Positions 35,116-44,228 of a DNA stretch of 64,000 nt are shown one piece after another. Source of the DNA: Xanthomonas sp. XNM01 (GTDB lineage: Bacteria > Pseudomonadota > Gammaproteobacteria > Xanthomonadales > Xanthomonadaceae); NCBI RefSeq assembly GCF_014851915.1, contig NZ_JACVAP010000004.1, positions 310,001 to 374,000 on the forward strand. Reading direction: 5' to 3'. Every line of letters starts with the position of its first letter. Positions within the stretch are counted from its first letter, which is position 1. The position numbers and the translations under genes are program-made. A model generated the notes under the pieces. The model was not told the DNA's origin and did not search any database. It was given only the letters and a program-made list of their open reading frames with translations.

Positions 35116-36066
35116 TCATTGTGGGAAAGCCGATGGCGCCGCCTCTTTGCTGTGCAGGCGACGCCCATCGTCCTGGCACTGGCCCGCGATGAATTCCCGC
35201 AGCCAGCGATGCGCGGGGTCGCGATGCACGCGTTCGTGCCAGAGCATGGCCATGCGGTAGCCGGGCACGGCGACCGGCGGCGGCACGGCCTTCAGCGCGG
35301 GCTGTCCGCGCACCAGGCGTTCGGGCAGCACCGCCACCAGGTCGGTGCATGCAAGGGCGGCGGGCACGAACAGGAAGTGTGGGACCGACAGCGCGACGCG
35401 GCGTTGCGCGCCCACGGTGTCGAGCGCTGCGTCGGTGGCACCGCGGAAGCCGCCGCCGTCGGGCGAGACGATCACGTGGTCCAGCGCGCAGAACCGCGCC
35501 AGGGTGGGGCGGCGCCGCAGAGCGGGATGGTCGGCGCGTCCGACCAGCACGTAGCGCTCGTCGAACAGGGCGCGCTGGCGCAGGCCGCCGGGCGCATCGT
35601 CTTCGGTATGGAAGGCCAGGTCGATCCGGCCGTTGTCGGCCTGCGCGGCGAGCTGCCGCGGGACCATCTCGTGGATGGCCAGGCGAATGCCTGGCGCCAC
35701 GTTGCGCAGCGCCTGCAGTGCGGGCAGCACGATGGTGGTGGCCGCGTAGTCGCTGGCGGCCACGTGCCAGGTCAGCGTGGCGGCGGCGGGATCGAACGCT
35801 GCCTGCGGCGCCACGGCCTCGCCCAGTGCATCGAGTGCGGCCCGCAGTGGCGCGTGCAGGGCTTCGGCGCGCGCGGTGGGGCGCATGCCGCGTGGCCCGG
35901 GCAGCAGCAGCGGGTCGTCCAGCATGCCGCGCAATCGCGCCAGCTGCGCGCTGACCGAGGGCTGCGCGAGGTGCAGGCGCTCGGCGGCGCGGGTGACGTT
36001 GCGCTCGCTCAGCAAGGTGTCGAGGGTGACCAGCAGGTTGAGGTCCAGTCGCCTGATATCGATCAT
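35116..36066 (-). CDS. LysR-family transcriptional regulator
   Basis: A 316-residue LysR regulator. The N-terminal winged HTH reads MIDIRRLDLNLLVTLDTLLSERNVTRAAERLHLAQPSVSAQLARLR. The C-terminal ~220 residues form the two-lobed effector-binding domain (LRNVAPGIRLAIHEM, RIDLAFHTEDD, LFDERYVLVGRADHP). It starts at 36066, since the preceding MIPGIT is not part of the fold. It is divergent from the NAD(P)H oxidoreductase gene with ~90 bp between starts, a standard arrangement in which the regulator controls the divergent gene. Confidence 0.94.
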   Translation of the reverse strand: MIDIRRLDLNLLVTLDTLLSERNVTRAAERLHLAQPSVSAQLARLRGMLDDPLLLPGPRGMRPTARAEALHAPLRAALDALGEAVAPQAAFDPAAATLTWHVAASDYAATTIVLPALQALRNVAPGIRLAIHEMVPRQLAAQADNGRIDLAFHTEDDAPGGLRQRALFDERYVLVGRADHPALRRRPTLARFCALDHVIVSPDGGGFRGATDAALDTVGAQRRVALSVPHFLFVPAALACTDLVAVLPERLVRGQPALKAVPPPVAVPGYRMAMLWHERVHRDPAHRWLREFIAGQCQDDGRRLHSKEAAPSAFPQ

Positions 36067-36153
36067 GGTGATACCGGGAATCACGAAAATCCATTTCGAC
36101 TATAGCCCGGCAGTGGCTAGCGTGGATGCTCCCCCTGCCACGGCCTGCCATGC

Positions 36154-36930
36154 ATGAACATCCTGATCGTCTACGCCCATCCCGAACCGCTGTCGCTCAA
36201 TGGCGCCCTGAAGGACTTCGCGGTCCGGCACCTGCAGTCGTGCGGGCATGCGGTGCAGGTGTCGGACCTGTACGCGATGCGGTGGAAACCGCTGCTGGAC
36301 CGCGACGACGGCCTGGACGGCCCGGCCGGTGAACGCTTCGACCCGTCGCAGGATTCGTTGCGCGCGTTCGTGCAGGGGCGGCAGCGTCCGGACATCGCCG
36401 CCGAGCAGGAGAAACTGCGCTGGGCGGATGCGGTGCTGCTGCAGTTTCCGCTGTGGTGGTTCTCGATGCCGGCCATCCTCAAGGGCTGGGTGGAGCGCGT
36501 GTACGCCTGCGGGTTCGCCTACGGCGTGGGCGAGCACTCGGACACGCACTGGGGCGACCGGTACGGCGAGGGCACGCTGGCCGGCAAGCGCGCGATGCTG
36601 GTGGTTACCGCCGGTGGCTGGGAGCCGCACTACGGTGCGCGCGGCATCAACGGACCGATCGACGACCTGCTGTTCCCGATCCAGCACGGCACCCTGCATT
36701 ACCCGGGCTTCGATGTGCTGCCGCCGTTCGTGGTCTACCGCACCGGCAGGATGGACGCGGCGCGCTTCGAGGCGACCTGCGTGGCGCTCGCTGCCCGGCT
36801 TGATGCGCTGCAGACCACGACGCCGATTCCGTTTCGCCGGCAGAACGGCGGCGACTACGCGATTCCTTCGTTGACGCTGAAGCCCGAGGTCGCACCGGAG
36901 GTCACCGGCTTCGCCGCGCACCTGGCCTGA
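36154..36930 (+). CDS. NAD(P)H oxidoreductase, flavodoxin-2 (MdaB/NQO1-like)
   Basis: A 258-residue FAD- or FMN-dependent quinone reductase-like protein. The flavin-binding N terminus is MNILIVYAHPEPLSLNGAL. Further family blocks are QFPLWWFSMPAILKGWVERVYACGFAYG, VVTAGGWEPHYG and GTLHYPGFDVLPPFVVY. Such enzymes carry out two-electron reduction of quinones, often in response to electrophiles. The start directly follows the divergent LysR intergenic region, which suggests inducible control. Confidence 0.92.
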   Translation: MNILIVYAHPEPLSLNGALKDFAVRHLQSCGHAVQVSDLYAMRWKPLLDRDDGLDGPAGERFDPSQDSLRAFVQGRQRPDIAAEQEKLRWADAVLLQFPLWWFSMPAILKGWVERVYACGFAYGVGEHSDTHWGDRYGEGTLAGKRAMLVVTAGGWEPHYGARGINGPIDDLLFPIQHGTLHYPGFDVLPPFVVYRTGRMDAARFEATCVALAARLDALQTTTPIPFRRQNGGDYAIPSLTLKPEVAPEVTGFAAHLA

Positions 36931-37394
36931 GATGGTAGGCCGCATGGCTGGCCGGCATATCGGTCAGGACAGTGCCTGGAGTGGCACGGCGTCTACCGGT
37001 GCAATGCCGGCTGTCGACCGGATCGCTGCCGCCGGGCATGTCCGCGTGCGGAGCGGGAGCGCGCCAGCGTCCCGGCCCGGGGCGGGCACGACCACCAGCC
37101 TGTCCGCTGAGGACGCGCTGCATGATCGTGCCGCAGCCGGTGCCGGCGCGTCCGCGAGCTGGTTCGCGCGAAGACGGGACCGATCGGCATGATGCGTTCC
37201 GGGAGGCGGGGTCACCGGAAGCCGGTGCACGCTGCCGGAGCCACCACACCGCCAGCCATGCCGCGCTGCGCAGGCCGGTCATGCTGCTGGACCGGGACAC
37301 AGCGCGCACCGGCGGCGTGCCGGCGTGGAACGCGGACACTGACCTGGCTGCCTGCCGTCGTCGGGAGCCCGGGCGATGCGCGGCTGCGCGCCGT
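36931..37394. other. Gene-free stretch
   Basis: About 460 bp between convergent genes. Only Arg/Pro-rich shadow frames are present. No terminator with a T-run was noticed. Confidence 0.5.
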
Positions 37395-37595
37395 TCAGGA
37401 TGCGGCGAGCGAGGCCTGCAGTGCGGACGCCAATGCAGCGTCGCCATTGACCAGGTCGGTCCATCGCAGCGTCACGCCCTTGCGCTTGCCCTTTTCGACC
37501 AGCTTCAGGCCATCGGTGTCGAGGGTGAGCGTGTATGGGCGCCCGTCGATGGCGACTTCGCGGCGCAGCGGTCTGTCGAGTGGCGTCATGGCCAT
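37395..37595 (-). CDS. Small conserved-looking hypothetical protein
   Basis: A 66-residue basic protein beginning MAMTPLDRPLRREVAIDGRP and containing YTLTLDTDGLKLVEKGKRKGVTLRWTDLVNGDAALA. The beta-hairpin-like pattern with a Gly/Lys turn resembles small cytosolic proteins of about 65 residues seen in Xanthomonadaceae. A GGAAG site precedes the ATG. It is downstream of the DUF4126 gene on the same strand with a ~150-bp gap. Confidence 0.65.
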   Translation of the reverse strand: MAMTPLDRPLRREVAIDGRPYTLTLDTDGLKLVEKGKRKGVTLRWTDLVNGDAALASALQASLAAS

Positions 37596-37748
37596 CTTCC
37601 GGTGGGGGCACCGGCCCGCACGGACGTGCACGGGCCGGATGCAGGTGGAACGCCCACGGAGTCGTGGGACATCGGCCGGGCATGCATGGTGTCGCACGCC
37701 TGGACCATGCCGGATGCGCGCTGCGTCGCCTGGTGGCAACGCTGCGGT

Positions 37749-38216
37749 TCAGTGTTCCCGCCTGGCCGCATCCTGGGCGATCAGTGCCGCAGCGGCGACG
37801 GCGATGGCGTCTTCCACCGCGCCGGTGGGCGTCTGTCCGTAGCGGCGCAGGGCCCGCATGCGCAGGTCGAAGGTCAGGTAGGCGGCGCCGACGGCGACGC
37901 CCGCACCGAGCAGGGCCGCGAGGCCACGCTGCCTGCGTGGGGCGAGTGCGGCGCCGGCGATCATGCCGGTGGCGACGCGGGCGACCATGCCGGCCGGCAC
38001 GATGCGGTCCGGCGCGGTCTTCATCTTGTCGCCGATCAGTTCGCCACCGGCCAGCGCAAGCATGCCGGCGCTGGCCAGCGGATTGGCGAGCAGGCGCGGC
38101 GCACCGTTGTCGCGTGGCAGGGTGCCGCTGCGCGCGGCATTGGCGACCGCGGCCAGGGGCGTCATCGCCCGCATGCCCGCGACGGCGCCCATCAGGATCG
38201 CGTGGATCAGTGCCAT
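37749..38216 (-). CDS. DUF4126 family membrane protein
   Basis: A 155-residue inner-membrane protein with about four Ala/Gly/Leu-rich helices. The N-terminal ILMGAVAGMRAMTPLAAVANAARSG and the motif ELIGDKMKTAPDRIVPAGMVARVATGMIAGA are typical of DUF4126. Its function is unknown. The start is MALIHAILMG (38216); the 70-residue upstream extension is Arg/Pro-rich and rejected. Confidence 0.88.
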   Translation of the reverse strand: MALIHAILMGAVAGMRAMTPLAAVANAARSGTLPRDNGAPRLLANPLASAGMLALAGGELIGDKMKTAPDRIVPAGMVARVATGMIAGAALAPRRQRGLAALLGAGVAVGAAYLTFDLRMRALRRYGQTPTGAVEDAIAVAAAALIAQDAARREH

Positions 38217-38717
38217 GGGAGGATCCTCGTGCGGTTGGACGGAAGCGACGCCGCGTCGACGTCGCGCTGCCGGCCAACGGTAGGCGCGCGGGCGTGTGCG
38301 CGATGACAACGCTGCGGACGGAAAGTGTGCGGGGTGCGGCTGCCGGTGGCGGGTAGGGCCGGTCCGGTGTGATGGCATCGGACGGACGAGTGGCCGGTGC
38401 GGCGGGTGCACCGCCGGTGGAGCCTGCACTCGACATCGACGGTGGACGTGGCAGCAGCAGGGCCGCTTCCGCAGACCGAGCGGCTGTGTTCCATGCCATG
38501 CACGCGAAGCGTCGATGGCGATGACGCTCCCCCGGCATCACGGCGAACGACATGCGGACGGAGCTGTAAATGCAACGAAAACACGTCCGAAACCGGGCAT
38601 GCGCGTCCGCAACCGGACATCGGTGAACGCACGTCAAGTCGTCCGGGACTTCCGGCATGTGTCCGCTGCACTGTCGATCGCGATCATGCAGCCCCTCTCC
38701 GCGAAATCCCGACCGCC
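38217..38717. other. Gene-free stretch, divergent promoters expected
   Basis: About 500 bp between divergent genes. No small gene, repeat or clear promoter hexamers were identified. Confidence 0.5.
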
Positions 38718-39896
38718 ATGCTCCGCACGTTCGTCCTGCTGCTCGCTTCCGTCCTGCCATTGCACGCACTGTCGGCCGATGACGCCACGCGCACCCGCGT
38801 GGTCGTGCTCGGCGTCGACCATGCGGTGCAGCTGGTGGCCGCGCAGGATTCGCCCGCCCATCTGGAGGCGTTCCTGGCCAGCACCGGCGCCGACGCCATC
38901 TGTATCGAGCGCAGTCCGGAGGCATTCGCGCGCAACGACTTCTACGAGTTCACCTACGAGGTGCAGGACGTGGTGGTGCCGTATGCGCGGCGCCAGGGCA
39001 TCGCCCTGTGCCCGATCGACTGGATGCCGCCGCAGGAGGACGCGCTGCTGGGATTCGGCCTCGATCTGGAGCAGCCGCCCGAGCTCCGGCCGCAGGCCGG
39101 TTTCCAGCAGTTCCTGACGTTCGGGCCGCAGGCGCTGGGGCGCACGCTGTTCCATGCCGACGAGCGCGCCAACCTGGCCAGGGTGCATGCGTGGGCGACG
39201 ACGCCGGCGACCGATGCGCAGCACGACCTGCCGCGTCGCCTGTACCTGTACCGCACCTTCCTGCAGGCCAGGCGCGTGGCCGCCGCGGCGAAGGCGCACC
39301 CGGGCGGCACCGTGGTGGTGGTCGTGGGCGAGTTCCACAAGCACGACATCGAGGACGTGCTGGCCAGGGATCCGGCGCTGGCCATCGTGCAGCCCTCGCA
39401 CTTCGGCGTGCCCGATGCACGGGCGCTGCAGGCGCACGATCGCCACGCGTACCGGGTCGCGATCGCCAGCTTCAACCTGCTCGGCGCGCAGTCGTCCACC
39501 GACGCGGTGGACCTGGCGTTCGTCGAACGTGCCGTGCAGGCGATGGAAGCCGAGGGCGACACGCCCGAGGTGCGCCTGTTCCGGACCCGCCTGGAACTGC
39601 GCCAGGGCCGGATCGACCGGCGTGCGGCGATCGCCCGGTATCGCGCCATCGCCGACGCGGCCGGAGACGCGAGGTTCGCCTGGACCGGGGTCAAGGACGC
39701 CGCGCGGGTCGATTCCTGGTTCGACCCCTACGGCAACCTCGGCGTGCGCCAGCGTGCGCATCTCGAAGCCGCGCGCGAGGCGCGTGCCGAGGGCGACGAG
39801 CGGCTGTCCGCGCTGATGCTGGCCCGCGCCGGTGAGGGGTTGAGCCCGCGCCAGCGCGCCCAGCTGACGGGGTACTGGCAGCGCGCCGCGAAGTGA
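38718..39896 (+). CDS. Secreted TraB/Tiki-like protein
   Basis: A 392-residue protein with a signal peptide (MLRTFVLLLASVLPLHALSA). The mature region starts RVVVLGVDHAVQLV and contains ADAICIERSPEAF and VVVVVGEFHKHDIEDVLARDP. These pairs of strand-His/Glu motifs are reminiscent of the TraB/Tiki/EreA metallohydrolase-like fold. The C-terminal ~130 residues are helical with an Arg/Ala-rich, TPR-like appearance. The assignment is by motif resemblance only and the substrate is unknown. Confidence 0.65.
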   Translation: MLRTFVLLLASVLPLHALSADDATRTRVVVLGVDHAVQLVAAQDSPAHLEAFLASTGADAICIERSPEAFARNDFYEFTYEVQDVVVPYARRQGIALCPIDWMPPQEDALLGFGLDLEQPPELRPQAGFQQFLTFGPQALGRTLFHADERANLARVHAWATTPATDAQHDLPRRLYLYRTFLQARRVAAAAKAHPGGTVVVVVGEFHKHDIEDVLARDPALAIVQPSHFGVPDARALQAHDRHAYRVAIASFNLLGAQSSTDAVDLAFVERAVQAMEAEGDTPEVRLFRTRLELRQGRIDRRAAIARYRAIADAAGDARFAWTGVKDAARVDSWFDPYGNLGVRQRAHLEAAREARAEGDERLSALMLARAGEGLSPRQRAQLTGYWQRAAK

Positions 39897-40149
39897 TCCC
39901 TGCTGCGTGCCGGGGCCGACGCGTGCGTCGGTGGGCGACATCGCTGGTGTGCGGAGGCCGGAGACACGGGACCTTCATCGGCGCGGGCATCGGCAGAGCA
40001 GGCGTCGCGCAGGTAGCAGGCAGGTGGCTGACGTGCATGGTGCGACCCGGCTGGTCCGTCGCCACGACGTGCGCCACCCGCCGGTGGATTCACGCCCGCG
40101 CGACCGGGCAAGGCGCCAAGTGGGCGTCCCTGTCCCTGGAGCGAGCACG

Positions 40150-40635
40150 ATGGCGACCCCCGACGAACTGGAAAAGAAGTTCTGGAAGGCCCTGAAATCC
40201 GACATGACCGTGATGCTGGGGGTGGACGGCCTGGAAGGCGGCCACACCCGGCCGATGACCGCCCAGCTCGAACATGACGAACACGGGCCGATCTGGTTCT
40301 TCACCTCCACCGACAACGCCCTGCTGAAGTCGGTGACCACGCCGCAGCGTGCCACCGCGGCCTTCGCGGCCAAGGGGCATGGGCTGTTCGCGAGCATCGG
40401 CGGCGTGCTGCAGGCCGACACCGACCGCGCGGTGGTCGAGCGCCTCTGGAACCCCTTCGTCGCCGCCTGGTACGAGGGCAAGGACGATCCGAAACTGGCC
40501 CTGCTGCGCCTCGATCCCGACCAGGGCGAGGTGTGGTTGAACGAGAACAACCTGCTGGCCGGGGTGAAGATGCTGATGGGCATCGACCCGAAGAAGGATT
40601 ACCGCGACAAGGTGGCCAAGGTCGATCTGGACTAG
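40150..40635 (+). CDS. Pyridoxamine 5'-phosphate oxidase-like stress protein
   Basis: A 161-residue split-barrel flavin-binding protein of the general stress protein 26 type: LEKKFWKALKSDMTVMLGV, RPMTAQLEHDEHGPIWFFTSTDN, RATAAFAAKGHGLFASIGGVLQ and VWLNENNLLAGVKMLMGIDP. Members bind FMN or F420-like cofactors, and their physiological role is mostly inferred from stress induction. The gene stands alone with ~250 bp upstream that holds nothing recognisable. Confidence 0.88.
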   Translation: MATPDELEKKFWKALKSDMTVMLGVDGLEGGHTRPMTAQLEHDEHGPIWFFTSTDNALLKSVTTPQRATAAFAAKGHGLFASIGGVLQADTDRAVVERLWNPFVAAWYEGKDDPKLALLRLDPDQGEVWLNENNLLAGVKMLMGIDPKKDYRDKVAKVDLD

Positions 40636-40806
40636 GGCGGAGTGCGGGCCGGGTCGGGCGGTGTGGAATCTCGCCTGGCCCGGCTTACGCCATCGCCGCG
40701 GGGGACTGCACGAGGGCGCGTGCGCCGCGCATGCCGCGGGCGATGACGGACCCGGCTCACGGCGGAGCATGCGGTTTTCGGGGGTGGCGGCGTTGACGCG
40801 TCCGCG

Positions 40807-42357
40807 TCAGTGCCGCGACCGCCCTGGCGGACGCTGGTGCGGTGGAGCGCCGGCCGCCGCATCCGCAGGGCAGGCGCCGCGCGGATCGGCATCGTGCTGC
40901 ACCAGCGCCAGCGCCGCATGCCAGGCACGGTCCCGCGACAGACCGTTCTCGGAGACGCGCGGCGCCACGTCGCAGTCCGGCAGCACGCCGCGCCCGGCAA
41001 TGGCGGCATCCCAGTCGAAGCGGAAGCGCAGCAGCGGCATGCCGAGGGTCACGCCGCTGTGCGGCAGGGTCACGTCCCAGCTGTAACCGCTGGTGTTGCC
41101 CTCGTAGGTGCCGCCGGTCTCCTCGCCGACGAACACGCCACGCCCGACATGGCGCAGCATCGCCGCCAGTTCGGCGCCGCCGGAGAACGTGCGGCCGCCG
41201 ATGAGGATGGCCAGGCGGCCCGTGTAGACCGGCGCGGCGCGCTCCCAGTGGCTCATCAGGCCTTCGGGCGGCAGGTTGCGGCGGCCCAGGCGGCCGTCCG
41301 CAAGCGGCTGCTGGAACGCCATCTCCTCCGCGTCGAACACTTCGTGCGTGAGCGTGGTGCCGGCCGGACTCGTCACCGACAGCATCCGTCCGCGCGCCTC
41401 GACCGAGCGATAGCGCTGCAGCGGCTCGGCGACCAAGTGGGAGTAGAGGATGGCCTCGTTCGGCTCGGAACCGCCGCCGTTCTCGCGCAGGTCCAGGATC
41501 AGCCGGTCCGCGCCGCCCTCGTGGATCTCCTCGAACAGGCGCTGGATCACCGCCCGGAAGCTGGTGCCGGCTTCACGGTAGATGCGGTTGGAGAAGGTGG
41601 ACACCTCGAGGTAGGCAATGCCGGGTGCGACCCACTCCAGCGTGGCGATCCTGCGCGCGCGCCCGGGTGCGGGCGGCCGCTCGCGCATCGGGTGCGGGGA
41701 CAGCCGGGCCTGGCCGGAGCGGCCGTCGGGCGTGCGGTAGCGCAGCGCGAAGCCGGTCTCGTCGCCACGGATGCGATGGCGCAGCACGGCGTAGCAGCGG
41801 CCGGGGCACTCGCGCATCGTCCCGGTGAGGATGTCGCCGTCGCGGGCGGACAGCGACGCCAGCTCGTCCAGCAGGGCATCGGCCGGCTCGCCATTGATCG
41901 ACTCCACCCGGCTGCCGACCGGAACCGCCCGCGCATCGCCATGCGTGCCGCTGACGAAGATGCCTTTGCCGCTCCAGTGCAGGTCCAGCGGCAGCAGCCG
42001 TGCATGCGCGCGCTGCCAGTCGCGTGCGGCGTCGCTTGGGGCTACGTCCAGATGTCCTTCGCGGACGTGGGCCATCAGCCTGGCCACGGCCACGTAGACG
42101 TCCATGGCATCGTCGGACGCCGCCGCATCCTGCAGTGCGCGCGTCCTGGCTGCCTCCCAGCCGCCGGGCGGCTGATGCCAGTGGAGGTCCGGCAGCGCGG
42201 CCTCGGCCACGTCGATGGCCAGCTGCACGTCGTCGCGTGCCTGTGCGGGCGAGAGCGTCGGGCCGTCCCCGGTGGCGCCGTCCACCGCGGTGGCATGGCC
42301 GGGCAGCACGGTGCCAAGTACCAGCACGGTCAGCAGCAGGCGGGGCGGCAGGATCAT
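40807..42357 (-). CDS. S41-family serine peptidase (C-terminal processing-like)
   Basis: A 516-residue exported peptidase. After a signal peptide (MILPPRLLLTVLVLGTVLPGHATA) and a helical N-terminal region comes a PDZ-like segment (VGSRVESINGEPADALLDELASL) and the S41 core: LILDLRENGGGSEPNEAILYSHLV and GGRTFSGGAELAAML with the catalytic Ser near residue 391, then VGEETGGTYEGNTSGY. It starts at 42357; the upstream 25 residues are not a signal sequence. It ends in a basic Pro/Arg-rich tail. It may be involved in envelope protein turnover. Confidence 0.9.
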   Translation of the reverse strand: MILPPRLLLTVLVLGTVLPGHATAVDGATGDGPTLSPAQARDDVQLAIDVAEAALPDLHWHQPPGGWEAARTRALQDAAASDDAMDVYVAVARLMAHVREGHLDVAPSDAARDWQRAHARLLPLDLHWSGKGIFVSGTHGDARAVPVGSRVESINGEPADALLDELASLSARDGDILTGTMRECPGRCYAVLRHRIRGDETGFALRYRTPDGRSGQARLSPHPMRERPPAPGRARRIATLEWVAPGIAYLEVSTFSNRIYREAGTSFRAVIQRLFEEIHEGGADRLILDLRENGGGSEPNEAILYSHLVAEPLQRYRSVEARGRMLSVTSPAGTTLTHEVFDAEEMAFQQPLADGRLGRRNLPPEGLMSHWERAAPVYTGRLAILIGGRTFSGGAELAAMLRHVGRGVFVGEETGGTYEGNTSGYSWDVTLPHSGVTLGMPLLRFRFDWDAAIAGRGVLPDCDVAPRVSENGLSRDRAWHAALALVQHDADPRGACPADAAAGAPPHQRPPGRSRH

Positions 42358-42450
42358 GGTCACGATGCGTCGCCGATGGGACGCAGACGATACCGCAGGC
42401 ACGCTCCCGCCCCGTGCTCCGGCACAGCGCATGCGTTCATCGCCGCCGGA

Positions 42451-42684
42451 TCAGGGTCTGGGTGCGAAGCGCAGCGCATGGTCCGGATCGACCCGGTCGA
42501 CGCGCGTCACCATCTCCATGGCGTACGCCTCGGCGCTGCCACGGGTTCTGAAGAAGGTCTGTTCGAACCGGTGGGTGACGCGCCGCCCGCCGCGCTCGAC
42601 CGTGATGACGCCGAACCAGAAGTCATGGGCCTCGCCTTTCATCGCGCTGGCGGTCAGGGCGAACCCGTCGATGCTGCGTTTCAT
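42451..42684 (-). CDS. Small protein, paralogue of the protein at 52.9 kb
   Basis: A 77-residue protein beginning MKRSIDGFALTASAMKGEAH. It shares the pattern G-[ED]-A-H-[DN]-[FY]-W-[FY]-G-x-I-T-V and the block F-F-R-T with the 74-residue protein at 52948-53172. This points to a small alpha/beta domain (two strands, two helices) of unknown function. It lies upstream of the S41 peptidase gene on the same strand with a ~95-bp gap. Confidence 0.75.
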   Translation of the reverse strand: MKRSIDGFALTASAMKGEAHDFWFGVITVERGGRRVTHRFEQTFFRTRGSAEAYAMEMVTRVDRVDPDHALRFAPRP

Positions 42685-42959
42685 GGGCGACCACACGCGG
42701 TGGCACCGCGTCGTTGCCGGCTTTCGTGGAGGAGCATGGTGGACTCTGCGGGTCTTCCGCTTCTGGAGAATCGCGGCAGGAGGACACACTGCCGGCCTCT
42801 GAACGGAAACCTGATGCCGGGTGTCCGGCAGGTCATCGAGCAGGGAACCACTGTACACGCTTTGGCCATGGCGCATGCGTCGGCACCGTGCGCCGCCACG
42901 TCCTGGACGCGCCCTGAGCTTTCGTGCACTCGCCGCGGCGATGGCGACGGGTGCGAAGG

Positions 42960-44060
42960 TCAGAAGTAGAAGCCGACGTTGAGGTTGAAGCGCGAATGCC
43001 AGCGTGCGCGGTCGCCATCGTCGATCGCGATGCCGTTGCCGCCGGCGAACCACATGTTCCTGCCGGCGATCCAGTCCATGTAGGTCAGCATGGGGCCCTT
43101 CTGCAGGCTGCAGCCGCTGACGTTCTGCCAGGACTCGCGGACACCCGGGCCGGCATGCACCGGCGCGGTCATGCTCAGGTTGTTGTAGCAGGTGACATCG
43201 TCCAGCCAGCCGCGCTTGCCGAACGAGTAGGCCACGTTGGCGGTCGGCACGTCGGCTTCGGCCGCGATCTCGAACGGCGCCAGGAAGGCCGACATCGCGA
43301 TGCGTTCGCCGGGCACGTCGTACCGGTAGCGGGCCCACTGCAGCTGGGTGGTCCAGCCGCCTTGCGTCCACTGGGCGTGCAGCGCGGCGCCGTGGTGGCC
43401 GTGGCGACGGCGGCTGCCGACGTCGAGCACGTGGCCGGAGAACGCGGACCCGCCGAGCAGCAGGGTGCCGCCGGCCCAGTCGCTGCTGCGCTCGTAGCGC
43501 AGGTGGACCCTGTCCTGCTCGCGGTAGGGATGCTCCGGCGTCTGCGCCACGTCGAACGAGTAGCGCGCGCTGCGGGCACCGTCGCCGTACTCGTCACCGG
43601 AGAACCAGCCCAAGTGCACGGTGTGCCCGTCGCGGCCGTGGCTGAGCACCACGCCCGGGTCGTAGTCGTCCTCGATGCCCAGGTAGTAGCCCGAGCCGAA
43701 CCAGAAACTGTGCGAGGCGGTGGGCAGCAGTCCGAACGGCACCTGCTGGATGCCGGCCTTCAGCACCAGCGCGTCGGTCGCGTTCCAGCCGACGTAGGCG
43801 TGGTGCACCGCGTCGAACCCGTCGTACCAGCGGTGCTGGGCCGACACGAACAGCGGCCCGGTGCCGGCGTCGAGGTCCACGCGCAGCAGCTCCAGGTCCA
43901 GCCCCTGGGTGGGGCCGTAGTCCAGCCAGCCGTAGTTGAAGCGCACCGCGCCACCGAGGTCGAAATGCGGAGCGGCCGACGAGCCGTCCGCAGCCTGCGC
44001 ATGGCCCGGCATCCACCAGGCGGCGGCCAGCATGGCCAGGAGTCGGGCTGCGGTCTTCAT
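42960..44060 (-). CDS. Outer-membrane porin-like protein
   Basis: A 366-residue beta-barrel protein with a signal peptide ([23 protein letters not shown]) and alternating amphipathic strands. The final residues FNLNVGFYF end in Phe, the outer-membrane insertion signal. Internal Asp/Gly/Tyr-rich loops ([26 protein letters not shown]) resemble phosphate-selective or generic porins of the OprO/OprP class, but no specificity residue can be named. It is divergent from the chemoreceptor gene. Confidence 0.82.
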   Translation of the reverse strand: MKTAARLLAMLAAAWWMPGHAQAADGSSAAPHFDLGGAVRFNYGWLDYGPTQGLDLELLRVDLDAGTGPLFVSAQHRWYDGFDAVHHAYVGWNATDALVLKAGIQQVPFGLLPTASHSFWFGSGYYLGIEDDYDPGVVLSHGRDGHTVHLGWFSGDEYGDGARSARYSFDVAQTPEHPYREQDRVHLRYERSSDWAGGTLLLGGSAFSGHVLDVGSRRRHGHHGAALHAQWTQGGWTTQLQWARYRYDVPGERIAMSAFLAPFEIAAEADVPTANVAYSFGKRGWLDDVTCYNNLSMTAPVHAGPGVRESWQNVSGCSLQKGPMLTYMDWIAGRNMWFAGGNGIAIDDGDRARWHSRFNLNVGFYF

Positions 44061-44228
44061 CGTCGTCCTGTCATCGGGCGGTCGTGGCGGGCGCGCACTA
44101 TAGCGGCTCGCGCCGGCGCCGACATGAGGCCGCGGCGCGGGGCTAAAGAAGCTGCGCGCAACGCAGATACCGCTCGCCAAGCGGACCTGCGTCGGTCGGG
44201 CCGCTGCCCCTCTCCTGCGAGTAGCCCC

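Noticed and set aside
42924-44228. 5' extension of the chemoreceptor frame by more than 400 residues
   Set aside because: The extension is antisense to the porin gene; the receptor's first membrane helix begins right after the ATG at 44229.
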